Of a DNA stretch of 34,319 bases, positions 24,782-31,783 are shown one piece after another (position 1 is the first letter of the stretch; each line of letters begins with the position of its first letter). The translations under genes and the position numbers were made by a program. The stretch spans positions 1 to 34,319 of the forward strand of contig JAGBSO010000036.1 in NCBI GenBank assembly GCA_017631795.1, read 5' to 3'. The notes beneath the pieces are model-generated. The model made no database searches. It had not been told where the DNA came from and saw nothing but the letters and a program-made list of their open reading frames with translations. This DNA comes from Clostridia bacterium (lineage in GTDB: Bacteria; Bacillota; Clostridia; Oscillospirales; Acutalibacteraceae).

Positions 24782-24811
24782 TTGACAAATTTATTTTATT
24801 AGTTTTATAAT
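24782..24811 (+). promoter_or_regulatory. Promoter for glnN
   Basis: A perfect TTGACA (24782-24787), an 18-base spacer and a perfect TATAAT (24806-24811). A second TTGACA at 24768-24773 is too far from this -10. The -10 box directly abuts the terminator stem that begins at 24812. Confidence 0.85.
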
Positions 24812-24844
24812 AAAAGATGCTGTAATCTTATCAGCATCTTTTTT
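24812..24844 (+). terminator. Terminator of the dockerin-inhibitor operon, overlapping the glnN start site
   Basis: An 11-bp perfect stem (AAAAGATGCTG / CAGCATCTTTT) with a 9-base loop, running into further T residues. Transcripts from the upstream operon would carry the whole hairpin. Transcripts begun at the glnN promoter should start near 24818 and lack about half of the first arm, so they would not be terminated. Confidence 0.8.
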
Positions 24845-24863
24845 ATTTAAAGGAGAAATCCAG

Positions 24864-26960
24864 ATGGCTGTTAATAATGTTCCCGAAATGTTCGGTTCTC
24901 TCGTTTTCAATGACGAAGTAATGAGAGAAACTCTCCCCAAGGAGATTTATAAATCACTCCACAAAACTGTTGAAGAAGGTAAGGAACTTGACATCACTCT
25001 TGCAAATGCCGTAGCTCACGCTATGAAAGACTGGGCAATCAGCAAGGGGGCAACTCATTATACTCATTGGTTCCAGCCCATGACGGGTATTACTGCCGAA
25101 AAACATGACAGTTTCATAAGTCCTGCTCCCGGCGGAAAAGTTATTATGGAATTCTCAGGTAAAGAGCTTATCAAGGGTGAACCCGACGCATCAAGCTTCC
25201 CTTCAGGCGGTATCCGTGCCACATTTGAAGCAAGAGGCTACACCGCATGGGACCCCACTTCATATGCATTCATAAAAGAAAATTCACTCTGCATCCCCAC
25301 AGCTTTCTGTTCATATACAGGCGAAGTTCTTGACAAGAAGACTCCTCTTCTTCGTTCAATGGAAGAACTGAGCAAGCAGGCTGTCCGTGTTCTCAACCTT
25401 ATCGGTGTTGACACAAAGAGAGTTATCTCAACAGTCGGTGCAGAGCAGGAATATTTCCTTGTTGACAGAAAAGTTTACGAAGAAAGAAAAGACCTTGTTA
25501 TCACAGGCAGAACACTTTTCGGTGCAAAGCCTCCCAAGGGTCAGGAAATGGACGACCACTACTTCGGTGCAATCAAGCCCAGAGTCATGGCATACATGGA
25601 AGACCTTAACGAAGAACTCTGGAAGCTTGGTATTCTTGCCAAGACAGAGCACAACGAAGCAGCTCCCGCACAGCACGAACTTGCTCCCGTTTTCTCAACA
25701 ACAAATATCGCAACTGACCACAACCAGCTCACAATGGAAATCATGAAAAAGGTTGCAAAGAAACATAATCTTGTATGTCTTCTTCACGAAAAGCCCTTTG
25801 CAGGCGTAAACGGAAGCGGTAAGCACAACAACTGGTCAATCTCAACAGACAGCGGAAAAAATCTTCTTGACCCCGGCAAGAATCCTCAGTCAAACAAGAT
25901 ATTCCTGCTTATCCTTGCTGCAGTTGTAAAGGCTGTTGACGATTATCAGGATCTTATGAGAATTTCCGTTGCAAGTGCAGGTAACGACAACCGTCTCGGC
26001 GGTCATGAAGCTCCCCCCGCAATCATGTCTGTTTTCCTCGGCGATGACCTGACAACAATCATTCAGGCTCTCATCAACAAGGAAGATGACGTTGAAGGTC
26101 CTCAGAAAGTCGCAATGAAGACAGGTGTTGACGTTCTTCCCGACTTCACAAAGGACACAACAGACAGAAACAGAACATCTCCCTTTGCATTCACAGGTAA
26201 CAAGTTTGAATTCCGTATGCTCGGTTCAAACTATTCAATAGCAGACCCCAACATCATCATGAATACAATCGTTGCCGAGTCTTTCTCTCAGTTTGCGGAT
26301 TATCTTGAAAACTCAGAAGATATCGACAAGGCTGTAAGCCACATCATCCGTCGTGAATTCAGAAATCATGCAAGAATCATCTTCAACGGCAACGGATACG
26401 ATGAAGCATGGGTAAAGGAAGCAGAAAAGAGAGGTCTTCTCAATCTCAAGACAACTGCAGATGCAATCCCCCATTACACAGCCCAGAAAAACATCGACCT
26501 GTTCGAAAAGCATCACATTTTCACAGAGCTTGAAGTCCGTTCAAGACAGGAAATCCTTGCAGAATTATACACAAAGACAATCAACATCGAAGCTCTCACA
26601 ATGCTTGAAATGGCAAAGAAACAGCTTCTCCCCGCAGCGATTTCTTTCACAGGCTCACTCGCTCAGACTCTTGCAGCAAAGAAAGCTATCGGCATGAATG
26701 TTGAAAACGATGCGGCATTCTTCCTTGCAGACAAGCTCACAAAGCTTACAAATGAGATGTACGCAAGAATTGCAACACTTGACGAAGCAGTTGCAGGTGC
26801 AAAAAATGTATCAGAAGCTCAGGACCTTGCATTCTATACAAAGGACAACATCCTTTCAGCAATGAATGCTCTCAGAGCAGTTGCAGACGAAATCGAAGTC
26901 GATATGTCAGAAGATTTCATCCCCTATCCCACATATTCAGACCTGCTTTACAGCGTATAA
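24864..26960 (+). CDS. glnN: Type III glutamine synthetase
   Basis: A 698-residue cytoplasmic enzyme making glutamine from glutamate, ammonia and ATP. The length (about 700 rather than the 440-470 of type I) and the N-terminal extension with [18 protein letters not shown] identify the GSIII family, first known in Bacteroides and common in Clostridia. The [10 protein letters not shown] strand supplies metal-binding Glu residues, and [11 protein letters not shown] (315-325) is the conserved active-site signature with the metal His at 321. [14 protein letters not shown] and [10 protein letters not shown] are further family motifs. The start has AAAGGAG 8 bases upstream. The gene stands alone between its own promoter and terminator; no glnB/amtB neighbours occur here, so its nitrogen control is not visible. 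Confidence 0.96.
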   Translation: MAVNNVPEMFGSLVFNDEVMRETLPKEIYKSLHKTVEEGKELDITLANAVAHAMKDWAISKGATHYTHWFQPMTGITAEKHDSFISPAPGGKVIMEFSGKELIKGEPDASSFPSGGIRATFEARGYTAWDPTSYAFIKENSLCIPTAFCSYTGEVLDKKTPLLRSMEELSKQAVRVLNLIGVDTKRVISTVGAEQEYFLVDRKVYEERKDLVITGRTLFGAKPPKGQEMDDHYFGAIKPRVMAYMEDLNEELWKLGILAKTEHNEAAPAQHELAPVFSTTNIATDHNQLTMEIMKKVAKKHNLVCLLHEKPFAGVNGSGKHNNWSISTDSGKNLLDPGKNPQSNKIFLLILAAVVKAVDDYQDLMRISVASAGNDNRLGGHEAPPAIMSVFLGDDLTTIIQALINKEDDVEGPQKVAMKTGVDVLPDFTKDTTDRNRTSPFAFTGNKFEFRMLGSNYSIADPNIIMNTIVAESFSQFADYLENSEDIDKAVSHIIRREFRNHARIIFNGNGYDEAWVKEAEKRGLLNLKTTADAIPHYTAQKNIDLFEKHHIFTELEVRSRQEILAELYTKTINIEALTMLEMAKKQLLPAAISFTGSLAQTLAAKKAIGMNVENDAAFFLADKLTKLTNEMYARIATLDEAVAGAKNVSEAQDLAFYTKDNILSAMNALRAVADEIEVDMSEDFIPYPTYSDLLYSV

Positions 26961-26997
26961 AAAACACCCGCAACAGATTTTGTTGTGGGTGTTTTTT
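26959..26997 (+). terminator. Terminator after glnN
   Basis: A 17-bp stem (arms 26959-26975 and 26981-26997, one wobble) with a 5-base loop and a terminal run of six T residues, overlapping the glnN stop codon region. Confidence 0.95.
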
Positions 26998-27017
26998 ATA
27001 AAATCCATCATAACCGA

Positions 27018-27092
27018 CGTAGGGCGGGATGCCCTCATCCCGCCGCGGGTTTTGTACAAATTTTACGGCAGCCCCAGGCAAGCCGCCCTACG
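27018..27092. repeat. 75-bp TIR element with nested hairpin
   Basis: Perfect 10-bp terminal inverted repeats, CGTAGGGCGG at 27018-27027 and CCGCCCTACG at 27083-27092, bound a GC-rich insert inside an A/T-rich spacer. Within it GGCGGGATG (27023-27031) and CATCCCGCC (27036-27044) form a 9-bp hairpin with a 4-base loop. There is no ORF. The base composition differs strongly from both flanks, which suggests an inserted non-autonomous repeat (MITE/REP-like). No clear target-site duplication is seen. Confidence 0.65.
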
Positions 27093-27256
27093 CAATATAC
27101 CGCTGAATCATTATCACTTTTTATTAAAGAATCAGCCATAAACAACCATACAAAAGATTGTTGATAAAGATTTTTAATTAAAATTATTGCATTTTATCTG
27201 TAAATATGTTTTTATAAAAGGGGGAACACCCTGAAACCATATCAGGAGGGATAATT
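27093..27256. other. A/T-rich spacer before the small membrane protein gene
   Basis: This stretch holds no gene. It is A/T-rich with no convincing promoter; a TTGCAT near 27186 with a TTTATAAA about 18 bases on is the best but weak candidate. CCTGA and TCAGG (27231-27247 region) could pair in a small stem that would include part of the ribosome site of the next gene. Confidence 0.4.
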
Positions 27257-27694
27257 ATGCTTAAAACCATGTCAACTGTCAAAAAAATCATATTCGGCAT
27301 TCTTATGCTCTATATGATTTCCGGACTTTCATTCTTCTTTCTTTATTCCTGTTCCGAAATTTCATTTGTAACAGAATTCATTTATGCAATGAATTGGGAT
27401 CTGACTTTCTTTAACGACGGAGTGATTCTTCCTATTTTCATTTTTATTCCCGCAGCCTTTATTATTGCGGCAATTGTGTGGATTTTCTACAGAAAAGAAA
27501 CTTCCGTTCTTCTGAGAAGTATAATAACAGTCGTTCCGTTCTGGCAGTTAATAACTTTTTACGGTGCAGTATTTATCAACATGTATTACTCATTAAGTGA
27601 ATTAAAATTTCTTCTCATTCTTCCCATCGCAGGCTTCGTTGCAATATATTATTTCCTTTTCAGGGAATTAATCAGATTATTCAGGCAGACATAA
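27257..27694 (+). CDS. Small four-helix membrane protein of unknown function
   Basis: A 145-residue hydrophobic protein I do not recognise. Four membrane segments are visible at about 10-30, 50-73, 85-108 and 113-135, with short basic loops between them (YRKETSVLLRS) and a basic C-terminus (FRELIRLFRQT). The N-terminus (MLKTMSTVKKI) is basic and probably cytoplasmic. AGGAGG lies 8 bases before the ATG, a strong ribosome site that supports it as a real gene. It sits between the TIR element and the thrS T-box, which has its own promoter, so it is monocistronic and gives no context clue. Confidence 0.75.
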   Translation: MLKTMSTVKKIIFGILMLYMISGLSFFFLYSCSEISFVTEFIYAMNWDLTFFNDGVILPIFIFIPAAFIIAAIVWIFYRKETSVLLRSIITVVPFWQLITFYGAVFINMYYSLSELKFLLILPIAGFVAIYYFLFRELIRLFRQT

Positions 27695-27705
27695 CATTTT
27701 TCCTC

Positions 27706-27733
27706 TTGACATTTTCCGCATAGTGTTTATAAT
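27706..27733 (+). promoter_or_regulatory. Promoter for the T-box-thrS unit
   Basis: A perfect TTGACA (27706-27711), a 16-base spacer and a perfect TATAAT (27728-27733), directly upstream of the T-box leader. Confidence 0.88.
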
Positions 27734-27739
27734 TAGATG

Positions 27740-27995
27740 TAATAGTGATAAAACTATGACGGAGAAGGCATTGCACCGTCACTTTTTCAGAGAGTTCTGC
27801 ATTTGCTGTGAGCAGAATAAAGTGCAAGCAACCGCTACCGCTCCCGAGTGCCGCCGGAAAGCATTAAAAAGTGCGTTAAGGTGTGCCGTATGACTGCGTT
27901 AAAGTCGCTTGAGTGACGGATATTTTGTATCCGTAATCTGGGTGGAACCGTGGAGTTTATGCTTCATCCCTGTTTTTGGGATGAAGTTTTTTTAT
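27740..27995 (+). promoter_or_regulatory. T-box riboswitch controlling thrS (tRNA-Thr sensing)
   Basis: An RNA leader that reads through its terminator when tRNA-Thr is uncharged. The universal T-box sequence is TGGGTGGAACCGTGG at 27939-27953, which pairs with the tRNA acceptor end. Upstream, the stem I region begins with a GACGG/CCGTC pairing and holds AGAGAG near 27790 and a GCTGTGA apical motif near 27804. Two threonine (ACC) specifier candidates occur at 27831-27833 and 27837-27839, ahead of GAGTGCC. The sequence ends in a perfect 9-bp terminator stem (27962-27970 and 27978-27986) with a T run. Its first arm follows the T-box directly, as needed for terminator/antiterminator switching. 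Confidence 0.93.
27962..27993 (+). terminator. Regulated terminator of the thrS T-box
   Basis: The stem CTTCATCCC / GGGATGAAG with a 7-base loop is followed by seven T residues, 26 bases before the thrS start codon. Confidence 0.93.
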
Positions 27996-28018
27996 TTGTA
28001 AAATTGGAGGTAAAATAT

Positions 28019-29962
28019 ATGATTAATGTTTCTCTTAAAGACGGTGTTATCAAAGAATTTGACGCCGGTGTAACTGCAGCAGAAGTTGCAAAAAATCTCG
28101 GCATGGGTCTTTACAAGGCTGCATGCGTCTGCAGAATTGACGGTGAGGTTGCAGACCTTCGCACAGTACTTGACAAGGACTGCGCTCTTGAAATTCTCAC
28201 ATTCGATGACGAAGAAGGCAAAAAGGCTTTCCGTCACACAGCTTCACACATTCTTGCTCAGGCTGTTAAAAGACTTTTCCCCGAAGCAAAACTTGGTATC
28301 GGTCCTGCAATTGAAAACGGTTTTTACTATGATTTCGATGTGGATGTTCCTTTCACTCCCGAAGTGCTTGAAAAAATCGAAGCAGAGATGAAGAAAATCG
28401 TTAAAGAGGGTCTTCAGCTTGAAAAGTTTGAAATGACTGCAGACGAAGCTCTTGCAATGATGAAAGAAAAGAACGAACCCTACAAGGTTGAACTCATAGA
28501 AGAACACGCAGGTAAAGGCGAAAACATTTCATTCTTCAAGCAGGGTGATTTCGTTGAGCTTTGCGCAGGTCCTCATATTCCTGATACATCAAGAGTAAAG
28601 GCATTCAAGCTCACTTCAGCAACAGGTGCTTACTGGAGAGGTGACTCAACAAAGAAGATGCTTCAGAGAGTTTACGGCACAGCATATACAAAGGCTGCTG
28701 ACCTTGAAGAACATCTTCAGAGAATGGAAGAAGCAAAAAAACGTGACCACAACAAACTCGGCAGAGAGCTCGAACTCTTCACAACTGTTGATACAATCGG
28801 TCAGGGACTTCCCATTCTTCTTCCCAAGGGTACATTCATCGTTCAGACACTCCAGAGATTCGTTGAAGACGAAGAAACAAAGCGTGGCTGGGTGCGTACA
28901 AAGACTCCCCTTATGGCAAAGAGCGATCTTTATAAGATTTCAGGCCATTGGGATCACTATAAAGACGGCATGTTCGTTATGGGTGATGAAGAAAAGGATG
29001 ACGAAGTTTTCGCACTGCGTCCCATGACATGTCCCTTCCAGTATCAGGCATATCTCAACAGAGCAAGATCATACCGTGATCTCCCCATGAGACTTGCTGA
29101 AACATCAACTCTTTTCAGAAATGAATCATCAGGCGAAATGCACGGTCTTATCCGTGTGCGTCAGTTCACAATTTCAGAGGGACATCTTATGTGTCTCCCC
29201 GAACAGCTTGCTGACGAATTCAAGAGATGTCTTGACCTTTGCATCTTCATGCTCAAGACACTCGGTCTTTACGAAGATGTTTCATACCGTTTCTCACAGT
29301 GGGATCCCGCAAACACAGAAAAATACATCGGCACACAGGAACAGTGGGACGAAGCTCAAGGCATCATGAAAGAAATCCTCGACGACATCGGCATCGAATA
29401 CAAAGTCGGTATCGGTGAAGCAGCTTTCTACGGCCCCAAGCTCGACATTCAGATAAAGAACGTTTACGGCAAGGAAGATACTCTCATCACAATCCAGATC
29501 GACCAGATGCTTGCAGAAAAGTTCGGCATGGAATACGTTGACCGTGACGGTTCAAAGAAGAATCCCTATATCATTCACAGAACATCAATCGGCTGCTACG
29601 AAAGAACTCTCGCACTTCTTATTGAAAAATATGCAGGTGCATTCCCCATGTGGCTTGCTCCCGAACAGATCAGATTCCTTCCCATCGCAGACAGACATCT
29701 TGATTACTGCTACGAAGTCAAGGCAAAACTTGAAGCTCTCGGCATGAGAGTAACTGTTGACGACAGAAGCGAAAAGACAGGTTACAAAATCCGTTCTGCA
29801 CAGATGGAAAAAATCCCCTACATGCTTGTTGTCGGTGACAAGGAAGCAGAAGAAGGCACTCTTTCAGTCAGAAAGAGAGGCTTCGGCGATCAGGGCGCAA
29901 TGACAGTTGAAGACTTTATGGCTATGGCACAGAAAGACGTGGACGATAAAGTTATCTGGTAA
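28019..29962 (+). CDS. thrS: Threonyl-tRNA synthetase
   Basis: A 647-residue class II synthetase charging tRNA-Thr in the cytoplasm. Order: TGS domain (about 1-62), editing domain with the serine-clearing site His73, His77, Cys182 and His186 (the same numbers as in E. coli), class II catalytic core, and C-terminal anticodon-binding domain (from about 545). The zinc that recognises threonine is held by Cys338 (RPMTCP), His389 (SEGHLMC) and His520. The core has RPMTCPFQYQ rather than the MNCPGH of E. coli, a variant I recall from clostridial and archaeal-like ThrRS. The start at 28019 is fixed by GGAGG 8 bases upstream; an in-frame extension to 27950 would run through the T-box terminator and is rejected. 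Confidence 0.96.
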   Translation: MINVSLKDGVIKEFDAGVTAAEVAKNLGMGLYKAACVCRIDGEVADLRTVLDKDCALEILTFDDEEGKKAFRHTASHILAQAVKRLFPEAKLGIGPAIENGFYYDFDVDVPFTPEVLEKIEAEMKKIVKEGLQLEKFEMTADEALAMMKEKNEPYKVELIEEHAGKGENISFFKQGDFVELCAGPHIPDTSRVKAFKLTSATGAYWRGDSTKKMLQRVYGTAYTKAADLEEHLQRMEEAKKRDHNKLGRELELFTTVDTIGQGLPILLPKGTFIVQTLQRFVEDEETKRGWVRTKTPLMAKSDLYKISGHWDHYKDGMFVMGDEEKDDEVFALRPMTCPFQYQAYLNRARSYRDLPMRLAETSTLFRNESSGEMHGLIRVRQFTISEGHLMCLPEQLADEFKRCLDLCIFMLKTLGLYEDVSYRFSQWDPANTEKYIGTQEQWDEAQGIMKEILDDIGIEYKVGIGEAAFYGPKLDIQIKNVYGKEDTLITIQIDQMLAEKFGMEYVDRDGSKKNPYIIHRTSIGCYERTLALLIEKYAGAFPMWLAPEQIRFLPIADRHLDYCYEVKAKLEALGMRVTVDDRSEKTGYKIRSAQMEKIPYMLVVGDKEAEEGTLSVRKRGFGDQGAMTVEDFMAMAQKDVDDKVIW

Positions 29963-29980
29963 CTAACAATCATAAAAAAT

Positions 29981-30018
29981 ACAGCAGGCGTTGCAATATC
30001 GCAATACCTGCTGTTTTT
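29981..30018. terminator. Bidirectional terminator between thrS and the lipoprotein gene
   Basis: ACAGCAGG (29981-29988) pairs with CCTGCTGT (30007-30014), extended by GTTGC/GCAAT inner pairing. It has T-rich tails on both strands and lies between two convergent genes. Confidence 0.88.
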
Positions 30019-30028
30019 CTTATACTTA

Positions 30029-30784
30029 TTATATTAAATTAGGTCTGAGCTGAGCATCAGTCAGCGAAATATTATATCCGTCGAAAACAAGTTTTGCTCT
30101 CACAATCAGATCAACTTCTGTTTTGCCGTAGTCATTTTCTGCATCACCGCTGTAAAAAACAGGAATGATATTAACATAAATCTCACCGTCAACAAATTCA
30201 TAAGTGACATTTTCGCTGTATGACACCTTTTGGAATACAAGTGTTTCAAAATTCTCACTCAGGTCAAAGGAATAATTCACATCTCCGAGTGAAAATGTGA
30301 TGGTGTGATTTGCATAGCTGTGGTCGATATGATGCGCAACATAGCTGTTGAATTCATATTCATCAACAAGATAAACATCATCAGCGCCAAAATCACCGTC
30401 AGTGATAAAACGCAGGTCTTCCACACTCTCACCGTCGCATTTTGTGTATGTAACAACGGCTATATCCTCACTGTCATCTCCGTCAAAATGACCTTTGAAA
30501 ATTCTCGGCTGTCTGTAATCGGCACAGGAATATTCCCAGTCAAAGTAATGACCTTCTCCGTCAGCATAAAGAATAACACCGTCAGGCTTTATTCCGTAAA
30601 GATAAAGCTCATCAGCTTCATTTTCTGCAAGAAGAGGCACAAGCTCTTCTTTTTCTGTTATTTCCTCTTCCGTGGTTACTTCAGGCTCAGTCAGAAATTC
30701 CTCCTGCTCATCATAATTCAATGTGCAACCTGCAAGACCAAACATAAAAAGTAACATACATATATAAATAATTACTCTTTTCAT
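30029..30784 (-). CDS. Secreted lipoprotein of unknown function
   Basis: A 251-residue lipoprotein. The ATG at 30784 has AAAGGAGG 8 bases upstream and opens a textbook lipoprotein signal ending in LAGC (Cys about 20); a longer in-frame reading to 30943 has no such site and would overlap the promoter region. An acidic linker rich in Glu and Thr (about 25-50) is followed by a domain with an FDGDDSEDIAVV segment, similar to the calcium-binding D-x-D-G-x-x-D loops of FG-GAP/VCBS-like repeats. Further strands follow, such as ITFSLGDVNYSFDL and GEIYVNIIPVFY. The protein is strongly acidic. No catalytic motif was identified. It is transcribed divergently from metF. Confidence 0.78.
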   Translation of the reverse strand: MKRVIIYICMLLFMFGLAGCTLNYDEQEEFLTEPEVTTEEEITEKEELVPLLAENEADELYLYGIKPDGVILYADGEGHYFDWEYSCADYRQPRIFKGHFDGDDSEDIAVVTYTKCDGESVEDLRFITDGDFGADDVYLVDEYEFNSYVAHHIDHSYANHTITFSLGDVNYSFDLSENFETLVFQKVSYSENVTYEFVDGEIYVNIIPVFYSGDAENDYGKTEVDLIVRAKLVFDGYNISLTDAQLRPNLI

Positions 30785-30808
30785 AAACAAAACCTCCTTT
30801 TCATCTTT

Positions 30809-30837
30809 ATTATAACAATCATCGACAATATTTGCAA
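30809..30837 (-). promoter_or_regulatory. Promoter for the lipoprotein gene
   Basis: On the minus strand TTGCAA (30832-30837), a 17-base spacer and TATAAT (30809-30814), preceded by TGT to give an extended -10. Confidence 0.75.
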
Positions 30838-30849
30838 TAGATTTTATTG

Positions 30850-30878
30850 TTGCAATCTTCTCTGTAAGGTGGTAAAAT
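30850..30878 (+). promoter_or_regulatory. Promoter for metF-metH
   Basis: TTGCAA (30850-30855), a 17-base spacer and TAAAAT (30873-30878). The leader is only about 20 bases long, so there is no room for a SAM or cobalamin riboswitch. Confidence 0.65.
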
Positions 30879-30905
30879 AAGTCAACAGAATGGAGATGTG
30901 TCTGA

Positions 30906-31781
30906 ATGAAACTTTCGCATATTTTTGAAAAAAGAATACCCACCCTTTCATTTGAAGTTTTTCCGCCAAAAACAAGCGGAAACTATGAAAGTGTGAAATT
31001 TGCAACATCTGAAATTGCAAAACTCGGCCCCGATTTTATGTCGGTTACATGCGGTGCAGGCGGTAAAACAGATGTATACACCGCAGACATAGCATCATCA
31101 ATCAGCCGTGATTACGGCGTGACATCAATTGCTCACATGACATGTGTGGGCACATCAAAAGCTGATGCAGAAAAAAGAATCCGTGAGCTTGAAAACCTGG
31201 GTATTGAAAATGTGCTGGGGCTTCGTGGTGACATTCCCGAAGGTTTTGATATCAACACATGTGATTTCAGACACGCAAGCGAGCTTACTGCTTTTATCAA
31301 AAGCATATCGGATATCTGCGTGGGCGGTGCTTGTTATCCCGAAGGTCATCCCGAATCTGCAAACATCAAGGAAGATATTCTTCATATAAAGGAAAAGGTT
31401 GAAGCAGGATGCGATTTCCTTACAACGCAGATGTTTTTTGATAATCATATTTTTTATAAATACCTTTGCAAACTCCGTGACGCAGGAGTGAATGTTCCCG
31501 TTGTGGCAGGAATAATGCCCGTTACAAACAAATCGCAGATATACAGAATCTGCAAACTTTCAGGTACATATATGCCCTCAAGATTCATAAACATCGTCGA
31601 CCGTTTCGGTGATGATCCCGAAGCAATGAAACAGGCAGGAATCATCTATGCAACCGAGCAGATAATTGACCTGCTTGCAAACGGTGTGAATGCTATTCAT
31701 GTTTACTCAATGAACAAACCCGATGTGGCTGAAAAAATTCAGTCCAATCTTTCACACATAATCCCTAAAAAGGACGTCTGA
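30906..31781 (+). CDS. metF: Methylenetetrahydrofolate reductase
   Basis: A 291-residue FAD enzyme reducing 5,10-methylene-THF to 5-methyl-THF, the methyl donor for methionine synthase. Length is typical for bacterial MetF. The opening FEVFPPKT (16-23) carries the catalytic-site Glu, and SVTCGAGG (about 46-53), the HMTCVG segment (about 78-83), LGLRGD (about 104-109) and TTQMFFD (about 175-181) are standard family motifs. The gene starts with GGAG about 10 bases upstream. metH begins 2 bases after its stop codon, so the two enzymes are made from one transcript and catalyse consecutive steps. Confidence 0.95.
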   Translation: MKLSHIFEKRIPTLSFEVFPPKTSGNYESVKFATSEIAKLGPDFMSVTCGAGGKTDVYTADIASSISRDYGVTSIAHMTCVGTSKADAEKRIRELENLGIENVLGLRGDIPEGFDINTCDFRHASELTAFIKSISDICVGGACYPEGHPESANIKEDILHIKEKVEAGCDFLTTQMFFDNHIFYKYLCKLRDAGVNVPVVAGIMPVTNKSQIYRICKLSGTYMPSRFINIVDRFGDDPEAMKQAGIIYATEQIIDLLANGVNAIHVYSMNKPDVAEKIQSNLSHIIPKKDV

Positions 31782-31783
31782 TC

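Noticed and set aside
27950..28018. Longer N-terminus for ThrRS
   Set aside because: It would translate the T-box terminator hairpin; the ATG at 28019 has GGAGG at 8 bases and gives editing-site residues numbered as in E. coli.
30785..30905. SAM, cobalamin or Met T-box leader before metF
   Set aside because: Only 121 bases separate the two divergent genes and they are filled by two promoters; no GGAACC, SAM-box or B12-box sequence is present.
30785..30943. 53-residue N-terminal extension of the lipoprotein
   Set aside because: It would bury the lipoprotein signal and run across its own and the metF promoter; the ATG at 30784 has AAAGGAGG.
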